A DNA stretch of 14,468 nucleotides from Rhodobiaceae bacterium (lineage in GTDB: Bacteria > Pseudomonadota > Alphaproteobacteria > Parvibaculales > Parvibaculaceae). The translations under genes and the position numbers were made by a program. The DNA lies in the NCBI GenBank assembly GCA_027352645.1, contig DAIEIL010000115.1, positions 1 to 14,468 on the forward strand, read 5' to 3'. The notes below the pieces were generated by a model. That model did no database searches, was not told where the DNA came from, and saw only the letters and a list, made by a program, of their open reading frames with translations. The first letter of the stretch is position 1. Every line of letters begins with the position of its first letter. Below, in pieces: positions 1-5,245 of this stretch.

Positions 1-467
1 AAGAGCAGCGCCGGCACTGCCGCATTGGTCATCGTGATCGGGCAGCCATGCCCCGCTTCGATCTGCGTCATCATGTAGGTGCCCGCGAGCCGCGCCACGA
101 CCGCGCCGGGCCTCGGCTTCCCGCCCGTCAGCAGATGGTCCCAGGGCGAGCCTTGAAGCCCCTGTTCGACCGAAAGCGCCATGAGCTGATGATAGGAGGG
201 GTGGAACTCCACCCGGTCGGTGCGATAGCCGAAACGGTCGAAGCTCTTCAGAACCGGCAGATAGGTGTTCGCCTGCCGTCCGAGGTCGATGACCTCCGCC
301 GTTCCGAGCTTCGCGCCGAAACTCTCGAGCGAGGTCCGGGCGTCTCCCGCGCCCTCCCGCTCGACCGTTTCGCCGAGTACGCGATCGGACGTAAAGAGGT
401 TGTAGTCCTCCAGCGCGGGGGGCTGATTGAAGACCTCATGCGTGGCAAAAGCGCGGGGGCCGGTCAT
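1..467 (-). CDS. aidB: AidB-like acyl-CoA dehydrogenase, N-terminal part (cut by window edge)
   Basis: The reverse strand from 467 to the window edge is open for 155 codons. The product begins MTGPRAFATHEVFNQPPALE and contains HPSYHQLMAL and, near the edge, CPITMTNAA. This matches the N-terminus of E. coli AidB (HTVFNQP, LGTAE, FHPAWH, CPITMT), an FAD flavoprotein of the acyl-CoA dehydrogenase superfamily induced in the adaptive response to alkylation damage. The FAD-binding and catalytic parts lie outside the window, so activity cannot be judged. Two in-frame ATGs are possible, at 473 and 467. GGAGG at 479-475 lies 7 nt from the 467 ATG but only 1 nt from the 473 ATG, so 467 is preferred. 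The gene is divergent from pyrB. I saw no convincing promoter for it and no adjacent ada/alkB gene. Confidence 0.85.
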   Translation of the reverse strand, partial: MTGPRAFATHEVFNQPPALEDYNLFTSDRVLGETVEREGAGDARTSLESFGAKLGTAEVIDLGRQANTYLPVLKSFDRFGYRTDRVEFHPSYHQLMALSVEQGLQGSPWDHLLTGGKPRPGAVVARLAGTYMMTQIEAGHGCPITMTNAAVPALL

Positions 468-552
468 ACGCATTCCTCCATTTCCGATCGGCCCAAAGCC
501 TAGCATGGCCGCCGAAAACGGGGATAACTCCGTTGCCGCACCCCCTGGATAC

Positions 553-581
553 TTGCCGCATTCCGGAATCGGCCCTATACA
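553..581 (+). promoter_or_regulatory. sigma70-type promoter of pyrB, giving a nearly leaderless mRNA
   Basis: TTGCCG at 553-558 and TATACA at 576-581 are separated by exactly 17 nt. A normal start point about 7 nt further on falls near 588-589, only 4-5 nt before the pyrB ATG at 593. No Shine-Dalgarno sequence lies in front of that ATG. Both facts fit a leaderless or nearly leaderless transcript. This is inferred from sequence only. Confidence 0.5.
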
Positions 582-592
582 ATGCGGCTTTA

Positions 593-1561
593 ATGACCAG
601 CGCGGAAAAACAGCTCCCCCCGATCTTTCCACACCGGCACCTGCTGGGGATCGAAGGGCTTTCTGCTGCCGACATTACGGCCCTTCTCGACCTCGCCGAC
701 ACTTACGTCGAGCAGAACCGGCAGGTCGACAAGAAGGGCTCTGTCCTTCGCGGTCGCACACAAATCAATCTCTTCTTCGAAGCCTCGACTCGCACGCAAA
801 GCTCCTTCGAGCTGGCGGGCAAGCGTCTCGGTGCCGATGTGATGAACATGTCGGTCGGCTCATCCTCGGTCAAAAAGGGCGAAACGCTGATCGACACTGC
901 GGTCACGCTCAACGCGATGCACCCGGACCTCATCATCATCCGCCATGCCTCTTCCGGCGCGGTCGAGCTTCTCTCGCAGAAAGTCTCCTGCTCGGTCGTG
1001 AATGCGGGCGACGGCGCCCATGAGCATCCGACGCAGGCGCTTCTCGACGCGCTCACCATCCGCCGCCGCAAGGGCCGCATCGAAGGCCTCACCGTCGCGA
1101 TCTGCGGCGACATTCTGCATAGCCGCGTCGCGCGTTCGAACATCCTGCTTCTCGGTGCCATGGGCGCCCGCGTCCGCGTCATCGCGCCGCCGACGCTCCT
1201 GCCCAGGGGCATCGACCGTTTCGGGGTCGAGGTGTTCCACGACATGCGAAAAGGTCTCGAAGGCTGCGACATCGTGATGATGCTGCGCCTCCAGCTCGAA
1301 CGCATGTCGGGCTCCTACGTGCCGTCGCAGCGCGAATATTTCCATTATTTCGGCCTCGACTACGAAAAGCTCGGCCATGCGAAGCCCGACGCGCTCATCA
1401 TGCATCCCGGTCCGATGAATCGCGGTGTCGAGATCGACAGCGCCGTCGCCGACGACATCAACCGCAGCGTCATCCGCGAGCAGGTCGAGATGGGCGTCGC
1501 GGTCCGCATGGCGGTTCTCGACGCGCTTGCCCGCAACCTGCCGAACGAGTTGCGCCTATGA
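593..1561 (+). CDS. pyrB: aspartate carbamoyltransferase catalytic chain
   Basis: Catalyses carbamoyl phosphate + L-aspartate to N-carbamoyl-L-aspartate, the first committed step of cytosolic pyrimidine synthesis. The 322-residue product has the carbamoyl-phosphate loop FEASTRT (62-68), SVKKGET (92-98), the HPTQALLD motif (145-152), GDILHSRVARSN (172-183) and HPGPMNRGVEI (271-281). Length and motifs are normal for the family, with no sign of damage. The frame stays open upstream to a TTG at 533, but the ATG at 593 fits the usual N-terminus (IFPHRHLLGIEGL) and the promoter position. No pyrI regulatory chain follows. Instead the stop overlaps the ATG of a dihydroorotase-like gene (ATGA, 1558-1561), which implies translational coupling and a PyrB-PyrC-like complex. 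Confidence 0.97.
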   Translation: MTSAEKQLPPIFPHRHLLGIEGLSAADITALLDLADTYVEQNRQVDKKGSVLRGRTQINLFFEASTRTQSSFELAGKRLGADVMNMSVGSSSVKKGETLIDTAVTLNAMHPDLIIIRHASSGAVELLSQKVSCSVVNAGDGAHEHPTQALLDALTIRRRKGRIEGLTVAICGDILHSRVARSNILLLGAMGARVRVIAPPTLLPRGIDRFGVEVFHDMRKGLEGCDIVMMLRLQLERMSGSYVPSQREYFHYFGLDYEKLGHAKPDALIMHPGPMNRGVEIDSAVADDINRSVIREQVEMGVAVRMAVLDALARNLPNELRL

Positions 1562-2856
1562 GCCGCACAGCCTTCATCAATGCGCGGCTGGTCGATCCAG
1601 CCTCCGGCCTCGACGAACGGGGCAACCTGCTCGTCGCCGATGGCAAGATCGCGGACCTCGGCCCCAATCTCTTCAGCGACGGCATTCCCGACGACGCAGA
1701 AATCGTCGACTGCCGCGGGCATATTCTCTCCCCCGGCCTCATCGATTGCCGCGTCTTCACCGGCGAGCCCGGCGCAGAGCATCGCGAGACGCTTCGCACG
1801 GCAAGCCTTGCCGCCGCCGCAGGCGGTGTTACCACGCTCATCGTCATGCCGAACACGCATCCCGTGATCGACGATGTGGCGCTGGTCGATTTCATCGAGC
1901 GCCGCGCCCGCGACACCGGCATCGTGCATATCCATCCGATGGCAGCCCTCACCAAGGGCCTTTCCGGCGCGGAGATGACCGAGATCGGCCTCCTCAAGGA
2001 AGCGGGCGCCGTCGCCTTCACCGATGGCGACCATGCCGTGGCGAACGCGCAGGTTATGCGCCGCGCCATGTCCTATGCCGGCCATTTCGGCGCGCTCATC
2101 GTCCAGCATGCCGAAGTGCCGGAACTCGCCACCGGCGTGATGAACGACAGCGAACTTGCGAGCCGCCTCGGCCTTTCCGGCATCCCTGCCATTGCCGAGA
2201 CCATCATGATCGAGCGCGATCTGCGCCTGCTCGAAACGACCGGCGGGCGCTATCACGTCGCGCAGATTTCCTGCGCCGCCTCGGTCGAGATCATCCGCCG
2301 CGCGCGCGGCAATGGCCTCAAGGTTACCTGCGGCGTCTCCGCCGCGCATCTCGCGCTCAACGAGAACGACATTCGCGGCTACCGCACTTTCTTCAAGGTT
2401 TCGCCGCCGCTCCGTTCGGAGGACGACCGCAAGGCGCTCGTCGCCGGTCTCGCCGACGGCACCATCGACATCATCGTTTCGGGCCACAATCCGCAGGACG
2501 CGGACGCGAAGCGCCATCCCTTTGCGGAAGCCGCCTTCGGCGCCATCGGCCTCGAAACGCTTCTGCCCGCGAGCCTCGCCCTTGTCCATAATGGCGATGT
2601 GCCGCTCACCCGCCTTCTCGGCGCGCTGACCTTCGCGCCTGCCGATCTTCTCGGCCTCCAGACCGGGCGCCTCGCCGCCGGTCTTCCCGCCGATCTCGTC
2701 CTCATCGACATGGGAATGCCTTGGGTCGTCGAAGCCGCCAAGCTGCGCTCGACATCCAAGAACACGCCTTTCGAGGATCGCCGCGTTCAGGGCCGCGCGC
2801 TGCGCACCATGGTCGGCGGACGCACGGTCCATGTTCACGGGGACGGGGGACACTAA
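1558..2856 (+). CDS. pyrC: dihydroorotase-like protein, probably catalytically inactive partner of PyrB
   Basis: A 432-residue amidohydrolase-fold protein of the dihydroorotase family, with conserved landmarks such as LSPGLID (58-63), AGGVTTLIVMPNT (88-100), HAEVPEL (184-190) and SPPLRSEDDR (282-291). Several active-site residues are absent. The metal motif D-x-H-x-H-x-R after PGLID reads CRVFTG, giving R65, F67 and G69 at those sites. A further metal histidine appears as Q236 (AQISCAASVEII). The TDHAPH-type catalytic aspartate is G309 in SGHNPQD. H184 is retained. Similar degenerate copies next to pyrB are known in pseudomonads (PyrC'), where they help assemble active ATCase, and occur in rhizobia. 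A catalytic PyrC would then be encoded elsewhere. The ATG overlaps the pyrB stop by 4 nt. The family is certain; lack of activity is an inference from the residues. Confidence 0.9.
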   Translation: MSRTAFINARLVDPASGLDERGNLLVADGKIADLGPNLFSDGIPDDAEIVDCRGHILSPGLIDCRVFTGEPGAEHRETLRTASLAAAAGGVTTLIVMPNTHPVIDDVALVDFIERRARDTGIVHIHPMAALTKGLSGAEMTEIGLLKEAGAVAFTDGDHAVANAQVMRRAMSYAGHFGALIVQHAEVPELATGVMNDSELASRLGLSGIPAIAETIMIERDLRLLETTGGRYHVAQISCAASVEIIRRARGNGLKVTCGVSAAHLALNENDIRGYRTFFKVSPPLRSEDDRKALVAGLADGTIDIIVSGHNPQDADAKRHPFAEAAFGAIGLETLLPASLALVHNGDVPLTRLLGALTFAPADLLGLQTGRLAAGLPADLVLIDMGMPWVVEAAKLRSTSKNTPFEDRRVQGRALRTMVGGRTVHVHGDGGH

Positions 2857-2858
2857 TC

Positions 2859-3485
2859 ATGCTCGACGCATTGAATACCAGCGCGCCATGGGTTCTCGCA
2901 GCGCTTGCCATCGGCTATCTGCTGGGCTCGATCCCCTTCGGATTGATCTTTACAAGGATGGCTGGCCTCGGCGATATCCGGGACATCGGCTCGGGCAATA
3001 TCGGCGCGACCAATGCGCTGCGCACCGGCAATAAACTGGTCGCGGGCGGTACCTTCCTCTGCGACGCAGCCAAGGGCGCCGTCGCGGTTCTGCTGGTGCG
3101 CCACTTCGCGCCGGAGGCCATCGCGCCTGCATTGTCGCTATTCGCGGGCGCAGGCGCCGTCGTCGGCCATCTCTTCCCCATCTGGCTGAAGTTCAAGGGT
3201 GGCAAGGGCTTCTCGACCTTCATCGGCATCAACCTCGCGCTCTATTGGCCTGTTGTCCTTCTCTTCGGCGCGACATGGCTGCTGATCGCCGTCATTTCCC
3301 GCTATTCGTCGCTCGCCACCCTCGTCGCGGCAGCGCTCACGCCCGTCTATCTTTTCCTCCTCGGCCAGAACTCCATCCTTCCCCTGAGCATTTTTCTGGG
3401 TATCCTGATCTTCGTTGCCCATCGCGGCAATATCGGTCGGTTGCTTTCGGGCACCGAATCTCGCATCGGTTCCAATAAGTCCTGA
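2859..3485 (+). CDS. plsY: acyl-phosphate:glycerol-3-phosphate acyltransferase PlsY
   Basis: Integral inner-membrane enzyme that moves the acyl group from acyl-phosphate (made by PlsX) to glycerol 3-phosphate, giving lysophosphatidate, the first step of phospholipid synthesis. The 208-residue product is very hydrophobic and carries the three cytoplasmic PlsY motifs: GSGNIGATN (44-52), GHLFPIWLKFKGGKG (103-117) and HRGNIGRLLSGTE (188-200). Length is typical. The frame is open further upstream inside pyrC, but the ATG at 2859 is chosen because it gives the usual short N-terminus, lies 2 nt after the pyrC stop and follows a purine-rich GGGGGA at about 2845-2850. It is probably co-transcribed with pyrBC and dprA. 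Confidence 0.96.
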   Translation: MLDALNTSAPWVLAALAIGYLLGSIPFGLIFTRMAGLGDIRDIGSGNIGATNALRTGNKLVAGGTFLCDAAKGAVAVLLVRHFAPEAIAPALSLFAGAGAVVGHLFPIWLKFKGGKGFSTFIGINLALYWPVVLLFGATWLLIAVISRYSSLATLVAAALTPVYLFLLGQNSILPLSIFLGILIFVAHRGNIGRLLSGTESRIGSNKS

Positions 3486-3496
3486 GGCTAGCCTGC

Positions 3497-4618
3497 ATGA
3501 GCGCTCCGCTCTCCGCGGCGGAACGCCTGGCGAGGTTGCGCCTTGCCCGTAGCGACACCGTCGGCCCTGTTACATTCCGCGACCTGCTCCAGCATTTTCC
3601 GAATGCGGTCGAGGCGCTGGATGCGTTGCCAGCTCTCGCCGCGCGTGGCGGACGGAAATCGGCGCTCCGTATTCCAGGCCGCGCGGAAGCCGAGCGCGAA
3701 ATCGCCGCGACCGAAAAGCTCGGCGCTCGCCTGATCGTTTTCGGCGAGCCCGATTTTCCGCGCCGCCTCGCCGCCGTGGATCCCGCCCCGCCCGTCATCT
3801 CCGTCCTCGGCTCGCTCCATCTTGCAGAGCGCCCCGCCATCGCGCTGGTCGGCTCGCGCAATGCTTCTGCGGCGGGCGCGAAGCTCGCCGGCACCATCGC
3901 CCGCGATCTCGGCCAGCGCGGCTACACCACCGTCTCCGGACTTGCCCGCGGCATCGACGCCGCCGCGCACAAGGCGTCGCTCAGCACCGGCACGATCGGC
4001 GTCGTCGCGGGTGGCCTCGATGTGGTCTATCCGGAGGAAAACCGCGCGCTGCAACTCGAGATCGCGGAACGCGGCGCATTGGTCAGCGAGATGCCGCCGG
4101 GCACACGGCCTCAGGCGCGCCATTTCCCGCGCCGCAACCGGCTCATCTCGGGCCTCTCGCTCGGCGTCGTCGTGGTCGAAGCGGCGATGCGTTCCGGCTC
4201 GCTCATCACGGCGCGCTTCGCGCTGGAGCAAGGCCGCGATGTGTTCGCCGTGCCCGGCTCTCCGCTCGACCCGCGCGCACGCGGCTCGAACAGTCTCATC
4301 AAGGATGGCGCGGCCCTGGTCGAATCAGCCGACGATGTGGTCGCCGCGCTAGCCCAGGCACCGATGCTGCCCTTCGCGGAGCCTGCGCCCGATCGCTTCG
4401 GCCCAGCAGGCGTGCCCGCGCCTGAAGCCGACGCTGCGACGCGCAAGCGCGTCCTCTCCGCGCTCGGGCCGACGCCCACTCCCGTCGATGAAATCCTGCG
4501 CCAGACGGGTGCGAGCGTGCCCGTCATCCGCATGGTATTGCTGGAGCTCGACCTCGCGGGCCGCCTTCACCGCGATCCGGGCGATCGCGTCAGCCTTCTG
4601 CCGGAAGGCGATATCTGA
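3497..4618 (+). CDS. dprA: DNA-processing protein DprA/Smf
   Basis: DprA binds incoming single-stranded DNA and loads RecA during natural transformation. It is also widespread in bacteria not known to be competent. The 373-residue protein has a Rossmann-fold core with VGSRNAS (118-124), SGLARGIDAAAH (147-158), FPRRNRLISGLS (210-221) and SGSLITARFALEQGRDVFAV (233-252). An N-terminal helical/SAM-like region (about 1-60) precedes the core. A C-terminal winged-helix (DML1-like) domain (about 312-370) follows a proline/alanine-rich linker. The start lies 11 nt after the plsY stop, which fits the same operon. The gene is convergent with the small gene at 4622-4930, with only 3 nt between the stops and no visible terminator there. 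Confidence 0.95.
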   Translation: MSAPLSAAERLARLRLARSDTVGPVTFRDLLQHFPNAVEALDALPALAARGGRKSALRIPGRAEAEREIAATEKLGARLIVFGEPDFPRRLAAVDPAPPVISVLGSLHLAERPAIALVGSRNASAAGAKLAGTIARDLGQRGYTTVSGLARGIDAAAHKASLSTGTIGVVAGGLDVVYPEENRALQLEIAERGALVSEMPPGTRPQARHFPRRNRLISGLSLGVVVVEAAMRSGSLITARFALEQGRDVFAVPGSPLDPRARGSNSLIKDGAALVESADDVVAALAQAPMLPFAEPAPDRFGPAGVPAPEADAATRKRVLSALGPTPTPVDEILRQTGASVPVIRMVLLELDLAGRLHRDPGDRVSLLPEGDI

Positions 4619-4621
4619 ACG

Positions 4622-4930
4622 TCAGGGCTGCGGCTTCCGCGCTACGCCGGCTGCAGAGCGGCCCATGGTGAGAAGCCGCGCTTCCTCGATTGCCATGCCG
4701 ATCAGATAGGCGAGAAACCTCTGCCGCCGCGATGTCGCGAGTCGCCGCGCTCCGACCAGAAGGTCAAAGAGATAGGCTGCGGCATCCTCTTCCTCCATAT
4801 CGCCGGACCGGGGCGTCGCGTCGGCCAATCCCGCCGCCGGATGGAAGTTCCGCTCCACGCTCACGCCGCTTACTGCATTCCGCATCGCTACACCCCCTGC
4901 CCAGCCTGCAAGCTGAAGAACCAACCCCAT
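4622..4930 (-). CDS. small protein of unknown function (102 aa)
   Basis: I do not recognise a named family. A well-placed Shine-Dalgarno AAAGGAG (4944-4938) lies 7 nt before the ATG, which argues for a real gene. The product is mixed: a short hydrophobic/alanine-rich start (MGLVLQLAGWAGGVAMRNA), an acidic stretch (MEEEDAAAYLFDLL, about 44-57) and a likely amphipathic two-helix region containing RRQRFLAYLIGMAIEEARLL (about 68-87). No cysteines, signal peptide or transmembrane segment are obvious. The C-terminal part resembles small helical proteins seen as hypothetical in alphaproteobacteria (from memory). A TATAAT at 4953-4948 could be its -10 box but has no good -35 and would leave a leader of only about 11 nt. 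Confidence 0.65.
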   Translation of the reverse strand: MGLVLQLAGWAGGVAMRNAVSGVSVERNFHPAAGLADATPRSGDMEEEDAAAYLFDLLVGARRLATSRRQRFLAYLIGMAIEEARLLTMGRSAAGVARKPQP

Positions 4931-5073
4931 TGGCCTACTCCTTTGGGATTATATGCACGGGTGATCGAACAGAGAAATAGATATTTCTTATAGGAGCCTG
5001 TTTGGGTCGACTTTTGCGACGGGGCCCGCGCCTCCAGTTGATTGTGCCATTTTCTGGCAGTTTTCTGCGGGAT

Positions 5074-5102
5074 TTGACAGTACCTCGCCTTTTCACCATG
5101 TT
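5074..5102 (+). promoter_or_regulatory. candidate topA promoter
   Basis: A perfect -35 box TTGACA (5074-5079) is followed after 17 nt by CATGTT (5097-5102), which matches 3 of 6 bases of the -10 consensus. Alphaproteobacterial -10 boxes are often loose. A start near 5109 would give a leader of about 137 nt that includes the hairpin at 5165-5213. Confidence 0.4.
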
Positions 5103-5164
5103 CTGCCTGCGGCCGATGGAGCCCGCGGCGGCGTCATTTGGCGCCTTCTCATTTCATCGGTGAC

Positions 5165-5213
5165 CAGGCGATCTGGCCCGTCCACGGCAATGGGGGACGG
5201 CCCCTATCGCCTG
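5165..5213 (+). promoter_or_regulatory. two-part hairpin in the topA leader
   Basis: The outer 8-bp stem CAGGCGAT (5165-5172) pairs perfectly with ATCGCCTG (5206-5213). Inside it, after a small internal loop (CT/CCT), GGCC-GTCC (5175-5183, with C5179 bulged) pairs with GGACGGCC (5195-5202) around an 11-nt loop. That is 16 pairs, ending 32 nt before the topA ATG. No T-run follows, so it is not a classical terminator. There are no G-U pairs to fix the strand; assignment to the topA mRNA rests on context. Confidence 0.5.
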
Positions 5214-5245
5214 CGCGGTCGCGGAATTGGAGACGAGTGCGCCCG

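Larger units (their letters stand above)
4931..5245. other. intergenic region between the small minus-strand gene and topA
   Basis: This 315-nt divergent spacer holds no credible gene. It contains the ribosome-binding site and possible -10 box of the minus-strand small gene at its left end, an AT-richer patch (about 4970-5000), a candidate topA promoter (5074-5102) and a strong two-part hairpin (5165-5213). The topA frame is open back to 5138, but that part lacks conserved sequence and is treated as leader. Confidence 0.7.

Noticed and set aside
48..503. 151-codon plus-strand frame at the left end
   Set aside because: The opposite strand encodes a clear AidB N-terminus with a good ribosome-binding site; this is its shadow.
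1425..2591. 388-codon plus-strand frame overlapping pyrB and pyrC
   Set aside because: Arginine-rich shifted-frame translation across two real genes.
1360..2853. 497-codon open frame on the minus strand opposite pyrC
   Set aside because: Antisense shadow of pyrC with no recognisable motif and no ribosome-binding site.
5055..5070. Possible sigma54 promoter TGGCAG...TGCGG before topA
   Set aside because: The distance between the GG and GC elements is one base short of the invariant spacing, and the TTGACA box just downstream is a better candidate.
5138..5245. In-frame N-terminal extension of topA
   Set aside because: The Toprim fold begins at the 5246 ATG. The extension has no conserved look and overlaps a strong hairpin better explained as leader.
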